NCBI RefSeq assembly: GCF_004362855.1
Contig: NZ_SNXW01000003.1
Coordinates: forward strand, 248,001-312,000
Origin: Aquabacterium commune
GTDB taxonomy: Bacteria; Pseudomonadota; Gammaproteobacteria; Burkholderiales; Burkholderiaceae_C
Direction: 5' to 3'
DNA length: 64,000 nucleotides
Part shown: in pieces, positions 11,299 to 19,654 of the stretch
How the letters are laid out: each line of letters begins with the position of its first letter
Position numbering within the stretch: the stretch's first letter is position 1
Translations under genes and position numbers: made by a program
The notes under the pieces: generated by a model
Databases searched by the model: none
Told to the model about the DNA's origin: nothing
What the model saw: the letters and a program-made list of their open reading frames with translations, nothing else

Positions 11299-11975
11299 GG
11301 GGCGTGTGGTGCGGAATCGGGTGCGTGGAGTGCGTTACGGGCGTCGGGGGCGTCGGGGGCTGACGATTCGTGGGCTTCATCGGCCGCGGCGGCGCCCAGG
11401 GCGGCATCGGCTGCCAGCTCATCTTCAAGCCCGGGCAAGAGGGCCTGCCCCACAGGCAAGCCTTCCAGCGTGGGCAGCTGAGACAAGGAGGCCAGCCCGA
11501 GGTCGTCGAGGAACTGGCGGGTGGTGGCGAACAAGGCGGGACGGCCTGGCGCGTCGCGGTGGCCGATCACCTCGACCCAGCCGCGGTCTTCGAGCTGCTT
11601 GACGATGTTGGCGCTCACGGTCACGCCGCGGATGTCTTCGATGTCACCCCGCGTGACGGGCTGCTTGTAGGCAATGATGGCCAGCGTCTCCATCGTGGCG
11701 CGGGAATACTTGGGCGGCTTTTCCGGGTGGAGCCGGCCCAGGTGGACTTGCACGTCCGCCCGGGTCTGGAAGCGCCAGCCCGAAGCCACTTCGCACAGCA
11801 TCACGCCCTTGCCTTGCCATTGCGCCTGAATGCGCGCGAGCATGCCGCGCACCGTGTCGGCCGAGACGGTGTCGTCGAACAGGGCACGCATCTCTCGCAC
11901 CGGCATGGGGTGAGGCGCGCACAACAAGGCGGCTTCGAGGATGCGTTCGGCATCCTGGGATTGGAGGACTTCCAT
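11295..11975 (-). CDS. scpB: Segregation and condensation protein B
   Basis: ScpB is the winged-helix partner of ScpA and SMC in bacterial condensin. The core shows QDAERILEAALLCAPHPMPV and YSRATMETLAIIAYKQPVTR, followed by IRGVTVSANIVKQLEDRGWV, all typical of ScpB. The ATG at 11973-11975 gives 226 residues. An in-frame TTG at 12012-12014 would add 13 residues, and neither has a clear ribosome-binding site. The C-terminal 45 residues are a poorly conserved Ala/Asp-rich tail. It precedes rluB with a 4-base overlap. scpA and smc are not in the window. Confidence 0.95.
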   Translation of the reverse strand: MEVLQSQDAERILEAALLCAPHPMPVREMRALFDDTVSADTVRGMLARIQAQWQGKGVMLCEVASGWRFQTRADVQVHLGRLHPEKPPKYSRATMETLAIIAYKQPVTRGDIEDIRGVTVSANIVKQLEDRGWVEVIGHRDAPGRPALFATTRQFLDDLGLASLSQLPTLEGLPVGQALLPGLEDELAADAALGAAAADEAHESSAPDAPDARNALHAPDSAPHAP

Positions 11976-12221
11976 CGCGTCGATCGTGAGCGGGGCGGCA
12001 GCACCGGTCGGCAAAAACCACAGCGCGGCACAGCAACACGCTGTGCGGGCGCACCGACGTTGTGCTCAACCGCGAGGCAGCCAACGGGCGTTCAAACTGG
12101 ACTGTGTGGAGGGGCCCCACAAGGGAGGCGACATTCAGACGGCGTTCCACGCCATCTTCTTCACGGCCGGCCGGTGGGGCGTGGGTTCACGCCCGGGGCT
12201 CGATGCCAAATCACGAACTGA
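11976..12221. other. Intergenic region between rluD and scpB
   Basis: About 246 bases without a recognisable gene. I see no clear terminator, tRNA or repeat. A promoter for scpB-rluB may lie here but no convincing hexamer pair is visible. Confidence 0.5.
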
Positions 12222-13367
12222 CTATACACCAGATTGTGAATCTGCTGTGGCAGCAGACGCCAGGGCCGCCCAGGCTTGCGCCATGTCGTCGGGCAACGGG
12301 GCCTCGAAAGCCAGCGCCTCGCCCGTGATGGGGTGCTTGAAAGACAGCTTTGCGGCGTGCAGGGCCTGGCGACGCATGCCCAAGGCCAGCGTGCCGCCGT
12401 AGAGCGCATCGGCCACCAGCGGGTGTTTGCGGCTGCTCAGGTGCACACGGATCTGGTGGGTGCGGCCGGTGTGCAGGGTGCACAGCACGCCGCTGTAGGC
12501 CCGTGGCGGCAAATCGGCGGCAGGGTCTTGCCACTGCCCACACAGCAGGCGCTGCACATCGGTGCGGGCGGCCTTGCCCGCAGGCACCACGGCCATCTTG
12601 ACGCGGGTGACGGGGTCGCGCCCGATGGACGACATCACCGAGAAGGCCTCGTCCACCGTGCCGTGCGCCAGGGCCAGGTACTGGCGGCTGACCTCGCGTG
12701 CGGCGATGGCGCGGCTCAAGGCCGTGACAGCCTCCAGCGTCTTGCCCACCACCATCAGGCCGCTGGTGTCCTTGTCCAGCCGGTGCACGATGCCGGCGCG
12801 CGGCAGATCCACCGCGCCCGCATGGTGGGCCAGCAACCCGTTCATCAAGGTGCCCTGCCAGTTGCCGGCCGCCGGGTGCACGACCATGCCAGCGGGCTTG
12901 TTGATCACCATCAGGTGCGCATCTTCGAACACGATCGCCAGGTCCATGGGCTCGGCGACGAAGGCCAGGCTCTGCGCGGTGGGCCGCAAGCGCACCACCA
13001 GGCGCTGCCCCTGCGCCACCTTGCGCGAGGGTGTCGTGAGGGCTTGCCCATCGACGGTCACACAGCCATCCTCGATCAATGACTTGAGGTGGTTGCGCGA
13101 GAACGCCGTGATCTGCGCACCCAGGAAGGCGTCCAGCCGCTGGCCATGCGACGAGGCCGGCACGGTCAGCGATGCCACGCGCTCCTCGGCAGGCGCTGCG
13201 GCGGCGGGCTCGGCACCGATGTCATCGGCGAAATCTTCGCTCAGGTCTTCTGCGCCCTCCTCCAGGGAAGCTTCGGGCATGTCTGCCAGCAACTGCTCTG
13301 GCGACACGGATGCAACGCCACGACGGGGAGACGGGCGAACGGATGGGGCTGGCTGGCGTGGGGGCAT
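12222..13367 (-). CDS. rluD: 23S rRNA pseudouridine synthase RluD
   Basis: RluA-family enzyme expected to make pseudouridines 1911, 1915 and 1917 in helix 69 of 23S rRNA. The ATG at 13365-13367 gives 381 residues. The open frame continues upstream through the bamD promoter region and is not coding there. The first ~60 residues are an acidic, Ala/Pro-rich extension. An S4 domain (RLDAFLGAQITAFSRNHLKS) follows, then the catalytic motif AGIVHRLDKDTSGLMVV and the family signature HTGRTHQIRVHL. It diverges from bamD, the arrangement seen in many proteobacteria. Confidence 0.96.
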   Translation of the reverse strand: MPPRQPAPSVRPSPRRGVASVSPEQLLADMPEASLEEGAEDLSEDFADDIGAEPAAAAPAEERVASLTVPASSHGQRLDAFLGAQITAFSRNHLKSLIEDGCVTVDGQALTTPSRKVAQGQRLVVRLRPTAQSLAFVAEPMDLAIVFEDAHLMVINKPAGMVVHPAAGNWQGTLMNGLLAHHAGAVDLPRAGIVHRLDKDTSGLMVVGKTLEAVTALSRAIAAREVSRQYLALAHGTVDEAFSVMSSIGRDPVTRVKMAVVPAGKAARTDVQRLLCGQWQDPAADLPPRAYSGVLCTLHTGRTHQIRVHLSSRKHPLVADALYGGTLALGMRRQALHAAKLSFKHPITGEALAFEAPLPDDMAQAWAALASAATADSQSGV

Positions 13368-13388
13368 CGAATCGGACGATCTCGCTTC

Positions 13389-13394
13389 TATACT
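13389..13394 (+). promoter_or_regulatory. Candidate -10 box for bamD
   Basis: TATACT on the plus strand in the 94-base divergent rluD/bamD region, about 67 bases before the bamD GTG. No strong -35 is visible. The overlapping minus-strand sequence could serve rluD. Confidence 0.35.
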
Positions 13395-13461
13395 GTGGGC
13401 TCTGACGCTGCAGGCGGCGCGGCATGCGGAATCCTCCGCGGCCTGACCGCCCCAATCCAAC

Positions 13462-14304
13462 GTGAAATTTGTGAAGACCACCTTCCGTGGCTCGCGGTCC
13501 GGCATGCATGCTGGCTGGCTGGCCCTGTTCCTGAGCGTCGCGCTGACGGCTTGCGGCTCCACGCCCAAAGACGAGTTCGCCACCACCCCGCCGGACAAAT
13601 TGTACGCAGACGCCAAGGACGACGCGGCCGAAGGCAATTACGAGTCGGCATTGAAGAAGCTGGAGAAGGTCGAAGCGCGCGCCTCCGGCACCTTGCTGTC
13701 GCAGCAAGCCCAGATTGACTTGGCCTACGCGTACTTCCGCACCGGTGAAAAAGCCCAGGCGCTGGCCAAGCTGGACCGCTTCATCCGCCTGCACCCGACC
13801 AGCCCCGCGATGGACTATGTCTATTACCTGCAAGGGCTGATCAACTTCAACGAGAACCTGGGCTTGTTCGGCCGCGTGGCCAACCAGGACCTCTCCGAGC
13901 GTGACCAACAGGCTTCGCGCGATGCCTACGAGTCCTTCAAGCAGGTGGTGGACCGCTTTCCCACCTCGAAGTACGCCGAAGACGCGCGCCTGCGCATGAA
14001 CCACATCGTCAATTCGCTGGCTGCAGGCGAAGTGCATGTGGCGCGTTACTACCTGCGACGTGGCGCCTATGTGGCCGCAGCCAACCGCGCACAGGCCGCC
14101 GTGACGGAGTACCGCCAGTCACCGGCCATCGAGGAAGGCCTCTACATCCTGGCCCAAAGCTACGACAAGCTGGGGCTGGAGCCTTTGCGGGACGACGCAC
14201 TGCGCATCCTCAAGCAAAGCTTTCCCAACAGCCGCTTCCTTGATGGCAGCGTGGCGGCCCGCGGCACGGTGCCCGCCAAGAAGCCCTGGTACCAGTTCTG
14301 GTGA
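13462..14304 (+). CDS. bamD: Outer membrane protein assembly factor BamD (lipoprotein)
   Basis: BamD (ComL) is the essential TPR lipoprotein of the BAM complex. The 280-residue reading starts at a GTG; later in-frame GTG (13471) and ATG (13504) codons remain possible. Lipobox LTAC follows the hydrophobic stretch WLALFLSVALTAC. TPR repeats follow, for example YESALKKLEKVEARASG and AYFRTGEKAQALAKLDRFIR. The segment DYVYYLQGLINF is characteristic of BamD. It lies opposite rluD and is followed by the convergent aceK, with only 37 bases between their ends. Confidence 0.96.
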   Translation: MKFVKTTFRGSRSGMHAGWLALFLSVALTACGSTPKDEFATTPPDKLYADAKDDAAEGNYESALKKLEKVEARASGTLLSQQAQIDLAYAYFRTGEKAQALAKLDRFIRLHPTSPAMDYVYYLQGLINFNENLGLFGRVANQDLSERDQQASRDAYESFKQVVDRFPTSKYAEDARLRMNHIVNSLAAGEVHVARYYLRRGAYVAAANRAQAAVTEYRQSPAIEEGLYILAQSYDKLGLEPLRDDALRILKQSFPNSRFLDGSVAARGTVPAKKPWYQFW

Positions 14305-14341
14305 CCCTGCCAGGGCTCAGTCGGGCTCAGGGGCCAGGGGC

Positions 14342-16243
14342 TCAGTCTCCGCTGCCCGCAGAGCCGGTGCTGAAGCCAGACAGCACCCCCTGATCGTGGA
14401 CGGCCGGGCCCAGGGGCTGGATGTCCACAGGCTCCTCCACCGGCGCATCGTCGGGCGATGCCAGCGCGGTGCCAGGTTGGATTTTGTGCACGAAGCGGCG
14501 TCCCCGGTCGTAGGGGAAAACGTCGTGCACATAGCCCGCCTTGATGCGCTCCTTGTGCTGCTGCCAGTACTCGGGCTCCAGCAGGTCGGCGTGGTGCTGC
14601 ATGAAAATGGCGCGCACGCGCGGGTCGCCCAGCAGGAAGGGCCCGAAGGTCTCGGGGAAGACATCGTGCTTGCCCACGGTGTACCAGACCTCGCCTGACA
14701 TTTCCTCTTCCTCGTTGCGCGGCTCGGGCACCTTGCGGAAATTGCAGTCGGTGATGTATTCGATTTCATCGTAGTCGTAGAACACGACCTTGCCGTTGCG
14801 CGTCACGCCGAAGTTCTTCCACAGCATGTCGCCGGGGAAGATGTTGGCAGCCACCAGATCCTTCAAGGCATTGCCGTACTCGATGACGGCGTGCTCCAGC
14901 GACTCGCCCTGCGCCTCCTGGATGTAGATGTTGAGCGGCACCATGCGGCGCTCGATGTAGAGGTGCTTGAGGATGAGCACGCTGGGGTCCTCGTCGTCCT
15001 CTTCCATCACGCTGGGGGCGAACTTCTTCAGCTCGGCGATCAGCTCTTCGTCAAAGCGGTGACGCGGGAACGCGACGTTGGTGAACTCCAGCGAGTCGGC
15101 CATGCGGCCGACGCGGTCGTGCTGCTTCACGAGCTGGTACTTGCCCATGATCATCTCGCGCGTGGTTTCCTTTTGCGGCGGGAAGTAGTCCTTGATGACC
15201 TTGAACACGAAGGGGTAGGACGGCAGGTCGAACACCAGCATGACCATGCCCTTGATGCCCGGTGCGATGCGGAACTTGTCGCTGGAATGGCGCAGGTGAA
15301 AGAGGAAGTCGCGGTAGAACAGGTTCTTGCCGTGCTTCTGCAGGCCGATGGCGCTGTAGATTTCGCCCCGCGGCTTGCGTGGCATCAGCGTGCGCAGGAA
15401 CTGCACGTAGGCCGATGGCACGCGCATGTCCACCATGAAGTAAGCGCGCGCGAAACTGAACAGGGCCAGCAGGTCGTCTTCGCCGAACAGGGCCGCGTCG
15501 ATGTAGAGCCGGTTCTTGGAGTTGTGCAGGATGGGGATGGCGAACGGCAGGCTGCGGAAGCCATTGATCACCTTGCCAACGATGTAGGCCCCCTTGTTGC
15601 GGAAGAACAGGGACGACAGCACCTGGATCTGGAAATTGGTGCGCAGGCGCACGTTGCCGACCTGCTCCAGCAACGCCTCATAGACGAAGTCGATGTCGCG
15701 GTCCAGGTCGTCGAAAGGCTGCTGGAGCTCGTAGCCTTGCACCACCGCCTTGAGCATCTCGCGCAGGTTCTCGCGCACCGGGTAGTAGGCGCGGAAGGTG
15801 GCGCCGGTGGCCTCGTCCTCGTCGTCGATGTACTCGGTGGACACCGCCGGACGCACGAAGATGAAGTCGTTGCGGTAGTACTTGCGGTGCAGGATCTTGA
15901 TGGTGACCGAGTTGAAGAAGGTCTCTGCCAGCTCCGGCTGTTTGTGACCCGTCAGCAGGCCGATGTAAAACAGCTTGATCTGGTGCCAGACCTCCATCGG
16001 CAGGGAACTGGCTTCGTGGTCGTGTTCCAGCCGCTCTACCGCCTCGTCCACGCGCAGGTCGTAGAACTCGATGCGGACCCGCTGCGCCAGTTGCTGGCCG
16101 TGCCAATCCGCCTTCTCGAAGCGCTTTTTGGCGTCCGCGCTGGTCTCCGAGAAGATTTTGTAGTGGCGGTCAAAGCCATCGAGCAGGGCGCGCGCGATGT
16201 CGAACACCCGGGGGTCGGTGAGCTGCTGGGGGAACATCGTCAT
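14342..16243 (-). CDS. aceK: Isocitrate dehydrogenase kinase/phosphatase
   Basis: Bifunctional enzyme that phosphorylates and dephosphorylates isocitrate dehydrogenase, diverting carbon to the glyoxylate shunt. The start [17 protein letters not shown] at 16241-16243 overlaps the stop of can as ATGA, which fixes it. The product has 633 residues. Kinase-like elements are visible near the C-terminus: [18 protein letters not shown] (catalytic-loop-like) and [12 protein letters not shown] (metal-binding, DFG-like). About 40 residues at the C-terminus are a non-conserved Ala/Gly/Ser/Pro tail. In enterics aceK follows aceBA. Here it is paired with a carbonic anhydrase and no aceA or aceB is nearby. 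Confidence 0.97.
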   Translation of the reverse strand: MTMFPQQLTDPRVFDIARALLDGFDRHYKIFSETSADAKKRFEKADWHGQQLAQRVRIEFYDLRVDEAVERLEHDHEASSLPMEVWHQIKLFYIGLLTGHKQPELAETFFNSVTIKILHRKYYRNDFIFVRPAVSTEYIDDEDEATGATFRAYYPVRENLREMLKAVVQGYELQQPFDDLDRDIDFVYEALLEQVGNVRLRTNFQIQVLSSLFFRNKGAYIVGKVINGFRSLPFAIPILHNSKNRLYIDAALFGEDDLLALFSFARAYFMVDMRVPSAYVQFLRTLMPRKPRGEIYSAIGLQKHGKNLFYRDFLFHLRHSSDKFRIAPGIKGMVMLVFDLPSYPFVFKVIKDYFPPQKETTREMIMGKYQLVKQHDRVGRMADSLEFTNVAFPRHRFDEELIAELKKFAPSVMEEDDEDPSVLILKHLYIERRMVPLNIYIQEAQGESLEHAVIEYGNALKDLVAANIFPGDMLWKNFGVTRNGKVVFYDYDEIEYITDCNFRKVPEPRNEEEEMSGEVWYTVGKHDVFPETFGPFLLGDPRVRAIFMQHHADLLEPEYWQQHKERIKAGYVHDVFPYDRGRRFVHKIQPGTALASPDDAPVEEPVDIQPLGPAVHDQGVLSGFSTGSAGSGD

Positions 16244-16929
16244 GGGGTGGGCTCGGTGTGGGTCTGGACATGGGGGGCATAGCGCTGCTTCAGCTCGCTC
16301 AGCGCCTGCTCGAAAGCGGTTTGCACTTCCTGCAAGGACGACACGGACATCTTCAAGTCCTTGATGAGGCCGTTGTTGAGGCCGTACACCCAGCCGTGCA
16401 CCACCACCTCCTGGCCGCGCGTCCAGGCATCGTGCACCACCGTTGTTTCGCACACATGGCTGCACTGAACCAGCACATTGAGCTCGCACAAGGCATCGTG
16501 GCGCACGGGCCCATCGGGCAGGGTCTGGAGCCAGTCGCGGTGCTGGTTGCGCACATCCTTGACGTGGCGCAGCCAGTTGTCGGCCAAGCCGATGCGCACG
16601 TCGTTCATCGCGGCATGCACCCCGCTGCAGCCATAGTGTCCCACCACCATGATGTGTTTGACCTTGAGCGAATCGATGGCGAATTCCATCACCGACAGGC
16701 AATTCAGGTCGGTGTGGACGACGACGTTCGCCACGTTGCGGTGCACGAACATCTCGCCGGGCAGGACCCCGCAGATTTCATTGGCCGGCACGCGGCTGTC
16801 GCTGCAACCGATCCAGAGGTAGTCTGGGGTCTGCTGCTTTTGCAGGCGGGTGAAAAACCCCGGAGTGCGTTGCTCGATGTCGCGCGCCCAGGCACGGTTG
16901 CTGTCGAAGAGGTGGGATAGGGTCGTCAT
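16240..16929 (-). CDS. can: Beta-class carbonic anhydrase
   Basis: Zinc enzyme that interconverts CO2 and bicarbonate in the cytosol. The ATG at 16927-16929 gives 229 residues, like E. coli Can. Zinc ligands and catalytic residues are visible in [11 protein letters not shown] (Cys plus the Asp-Arg dyad) and GHYGCSGV (His and Cys). It is translationally coupled to aceK by ATGA. Upstream, TACACT lies 7 bases before the ATG, so the transcript may be leaderless, although GGAGGG also precedes the start. Confidence 0.97.
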   Translation of the reverse strand: MTTLSHLFDSNRAWARDIEQRTPGFFTRLQKQQTPDYLWIGCSDSRVPANEICGVLPGEMFVHRNVANVVVHTDLNCLSVMEFAIDSLKVKHIMVVGHYGCSGVHAAMNDVRIGLADNWLRHVKDVRNQHRDWLQTLPDGPVRHDALCELNVLVQCSHVCETTVVHDAWTRGQEVVVHGWVYGLNNGLIKDLKMSVSSLQEVQTAFEQALSELKQRYAPHVQTHTEPTP

Positions 16930-16936
16930 GCCCTCC

Positions 16937-16942
16937 AGTGTA
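16937..16942 (-). promoter_or_regulatory. Start-proximal -10 box of can
   Basis: TACACT on the minus strand ends 7 bases before the can ATG. Transcription from such a box would begin at or very near the start codon. Confidence 0.4.
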
Positions 16943-16982
16943 GACAAGGCTGGAGGCTGCGGCCGCAGATTCATCCCGCAGG

Positions 16983-16988
16983 CACAAT
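16983..16988 (+). promoter_or_regulatory. Start-proximal -10-like box of the MBL hydrolase
   Basis: CACAAT ends 7 bases before the ATG at 16996 and overlaps the upstream ATG at 16987. It mirrors the arrangement at the divergent can gene. Confidence 0.3.
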
Positions 16989-18099
16989 GGTCGGCATGAC
17001 CCAGCTCGCCCCCACCGTCACGGCCGCGCCGCCCGCCATCACCTACCCCTGGGGCGAGGCCATGCCTGCCACCGGCGAGCGCCTGGACCTGCGCCGCGGC
17101 CTGCACTGGGTGCGCATGCCCATGCCCTTCGCGCTCAACCACATCAACCTGTGGGTGCTGGACGACCACGATGCGGACGGCGCGGGCACGCAGCCCACCT
17201 GGACGATCGTGGACGCTGGTGTGGCAACGGAGACCATCCGCTCGGCCTGGCAAACGCTGTTCGCGGGCCCACTGGCGGAGCGCCCGCTGTCGCGCATGCT
17301 GGTCACGCACATGCACCCGGACCACGTGGGCAATGCCCAGTGGCTGATCGACCATTTCAGCGCACCCCAGCAGCCCGCCCGCCTGTGGATGAGCGCCACC
17401 GACCACTTCGCGGCGCAACTGGCCTGCCAGTCCACCACCGGCTTTGGTGGCGAACGCGCAGCGGCGTTCTTCATGAGCCACGGCCTGCGTCAGCCCGATG
17501 ACGTGGCCAAGATCCGCGCGCGCACCGGCTATTTTTCCTCGCTGGTGCCCGAGGTGCCGCACGCCTACCGCCGCCTGATGGACGGCATGACGGTGCACAT
17601 TGGGGAGCGCGACTGGCAATGCATGGCGGGCCACGGCCACAGCCCCGAGCACATCGCCCTGTTCAACGAACGCGATGGCCTGCTGATTTCGGGCGACATG
17701 CTGCTGCCCAAGATCTCGACCAACGTCAGCGTGCTGGACCTCGAACCCGAGGCCGACGCACTGGGCTTGTTCCTGGCCTCGCTGGACCGCATGCGCGCCC
17801 TGCCCGATGACACGCTCGCCCTGCCCTCGCACGGCCTGCCCTTCACCGGCATCCACACCCGCATCCAGCAGCTGCACGACCACCATGCCGAGCGCCTCGA
17901 CGAGGTGCTGGCCGCGTGCGCAGCCAAGCCGTCATCGGCTGCCGAGATGCTGCCCGTGCTCTTCAAACGCCAGCTCGACCTGCACCAGACGACGTTCGCG
18001 ATGGGCGAGTCGGTGGCGCACCTGAACCACCTGTGGCACCAGGGCGCGCTGAAACGGGAGATAGACGGAGAAGGCGTCTGGCGCTTCAGTCCGGGATGA
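16987..18099 (+). CDS. MBL-fold metallo-hydrolase with C-terminal winged-helix-like region
   Basis: Metallo-beta-lactamase-fold hydrolase of 370 residues. The zinc-binding motif is THMHPDHVG (His108, His110, Asp112, His113). Further metal ligands lie in GHGHSPEH, LISGDMLLP and LPSHGLPF. The last ~60 residues (EMLPVLFKRQLDLHQTTFAM onward) resemble the winged-helix domain often attached to such hydrolases. The substrate is unknown: thioesterase, glyoxalase-II-like or other esterase activity are all possible. An alternative ATG at 16996 lies 7 bases after CACAAT and may be the real, leaderless start. Its 3' end overlaps the convergent M48 protease gene by 14 bases. Confidence 0.85.
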   Translation: MVGMTQLAPTVTAAPPAITYPWGEAMPATGERLDLRRGLHWVRMPMPFALNHINLWVLDDHDADGAGTQPTWTIVDAGVATETIRSAWQTLFAGPLAERPLSRMLVTHMHPDHVGNAQWLIDHFSAPQQPARLWMSATDHFAAQLACQSTTGFGGERAAAFFMSHGLRQPDDVAKIRARTGYFSSLVPEVPHAYRRLMDGMTVHIGERDWQCMAGHGHSPEHIALFNERDGLLISGDMLLPKISTNVSVLDLEPEADALGLFLASLDRMRALPDDTLALPSHGLPFTGIHTRIQQLHDHHAERLDEVLAACAAKPSSAAEMLPVLFKRQLDLHQTTFAMGESVAHLNHLWHQGALKREIDGEGVWRFSPG

Positions 18100-19015
18100 C
18101 GACGCGGCGCAGCTGATCGCGCGCGGCATCGAACTCGGGCATGACCGAGCGGACCACGTCCCAAAAGCGCGGGCTGTGGTTCATCTCGCGCAGGTGGGCC
18201 AGTTCGTGCGCCACCACGTAGTCGATGACGCTGTGGCTGAAGTGCATGAGGCGCCAGTGCAGGCGGATGGAACCGTCGGCGCTGGCACTGCCCCATCGGG
18301 TGCGCGCCGATGACAGCGCGATGCGCGTGACCTGCACGCCCAGTTGCACGGCGAAGTGCTGCACACGCTGGGCGAACAGATCGCGGGCCTCGCGTTGCAC
18401 CCAGGCCTGGACTGCATCGCGAATCTGGTCAGGGTCGGCCTGGTGCGGCAGGCCCAGGCGCAGCGTGTGGCGGCAGGGTGCGGCGTCCAGCGAGGCGGGC
18501 TGGAAGCGGGCGCCGGAGACCATGGGGTCGAGCACGACGGTGACCGGCTCGCCCAGGTAGGGGAACTGGCACCCAGCGCGCCAGTCGATCTGGGCCGAGA
18601 CCCGCTTGCGGGCGCGCTCGCGCTGGTCCAGCAGCTTGGCGCAGATCCAGCGTTCCTTGGCGCGCAGGGCGATCTCGATGTCCGACCAGGACACCCACGT
18701 CGGCGCGCGCACCGACAAACCCTCGTCGCTGACCACCATGCCGATGCTGCGGCGGCGCACGCGCTTGCACTCGTAGCCCACCAGCGCCTTGCCCAGGCGG
18801 ATTTCACGTTCCGCACGCGGGTGGCGGAACACCGGCATGCTGCCCAGCAAAGCCGCCTCGGGCACCGTGGTGCGGGCTTCGGCCAACTGTGAGGCCGCCA
18901 GGTTCCCGGCGGACGGCACCACAGCCGCCCCGCCAAGCCCCCCTTCGCGCGCACCGGCCGAGGCTTGCCCCTCGTCGGTCCACAGGCTGAGCTGATCGGC
19001 GGGCGGCAGGCTCAA
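18086..19015 (-). CDS. YgjP-like (M48/DUF45-type) zinc metallopeptidase
   Basis: A 309-residue protein whose C-terminal part carries the metalloprotease motif HELAHLREMNHSPRFW: HExxH plus a downstream His typical of the YgjP/WLM-like DUF45 family. The upstream segment SSARTRWGSASADGSIRLHW is also characteristic. The N-terminal 60 residues are low-complexity Ala/Gly/Ser. The natural substrate is not established for most members. It is coupled to gmhB: the gmhB stop and this ATG share TCAT on the plus strand, although gmhB lies upstream in position and downstream in transcription. Its own 3' end overlaps the MBL gene. Confidence 0.88.
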   Translation of the reverse strand: MSLPPADQLSLWTDEGQASAGAREGGLGGAAVVPSAGNLAASQLAEARTTVPEAALLGSMPVFRHPRAEREIRLGKALVGYECKRVRRRSIGMVVSDEGLSVRAPTWVSWSDIEIALRAKERWICAKLLDQRERARKRVSAQIDWRAGCQFPYLGEPVTVVLDPMVSGARFQPASLDAAPCRHTLRLGLPHQADPDQIRDAVQAWVQREARDLFAQRVQHFAVQLGVQVTRIALSSARTRWGSASADGSIRLHWRLMHFSHSVIDYVVAHELAHLREMNHSPRFWDVVRSVMPEFDAARDQLRRVVIPD

Positions 19016-19620
19016 CCCAGCTCTCCCATGTGGGTGGCCACGGGCTCGTCTTCGCCATGGCTGCGGCGCTCGCGCAGCACGATGAAATCGGCGAAGGCCG
19101 ACAGGTCGGGGTGGATGGTCAGGTCGGGCACGCGCTGGCGCAAATCGAGCAACTCGGCCTCGGTCATCGTCGCGGCCTGGCCGGTGCGCACCAGATGGGG
19201 CTCACAACCCACCGATTGCGCGGCCAGCACATCGCGCGGCAGGTCGCCCACCATCGGCACGCCCTCCAGGCTGCAGCCGAAGCGCTGGCCGATCGTCTGG
19301 AACAGGCCCGGCAGCGGTTTGCGACAGGTGCAGTTGTCCTCGGGCGTGTGCGGGCAGAAGAACACCGCCTCGATGCGGCCGCCCACGCGCGACAGCATCT
19401 GGTTCATCTTGGCGTGCATGGCATTGAGCGCGACCATGTCGAACAGGCCACGGCCGATGCCCGATTGGTTGGTCGCCACCACCACGTGCCAGCCGGCATG
19501 GTTGAGCCGGGCGATGGCCTCCAGCGCCCCGGGCAGCGGCACCCACTCGTCGCTGGACTTGATGTAGTCCTCGCGTTCGTGGTTGATGGTGCCGTCGCGG
19601 TCGAGGATGACGAGCTTCAT
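19012..19620 (-). CDS. gmhB: D-glycero-beta-D-manno-heptose-1,7-bisphosphate 7-phosphatase
   Basis: HAD-superfamily phosphatase in the synthesis of ADP-heptose for the LPS inner core. The ATG at 19618-19620 gives MKLVILDRDGTINHERED with the nucleophile Asp7 and acid/base Asp9, and 202 residues in total. The zinc-binding loop characteristic of GmhB is visible as CPHTPEDNCTCRKP (Cys, His, Cys, Cys). It lies 34 bases after glyS, which is the usual order in Burkholderiales. Confidence 0.96.
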   Translation of the reverse strand: MKLVILDRDGTINHEREDYIKSSDEWVPLPGALEAIARLNHAGWHVVVATNQSGIGRGLFDMVALNAMHAKMNQMLSRVGGRIEAVFFCPHTPEDNCTCRKPLPGLFQTIGQRFGCSLEGVPMVGDLPRDVLAAQSVGCEPHLVRTGQAATMTEAELLDLRQRVPDLTIHPDLSAFADFIVLRERRSHGEDEPVATHMGELG

Positions 19621-19654
19621 CGCCTCTCCGGGGTGGTGGGGTCTGGACAACATG

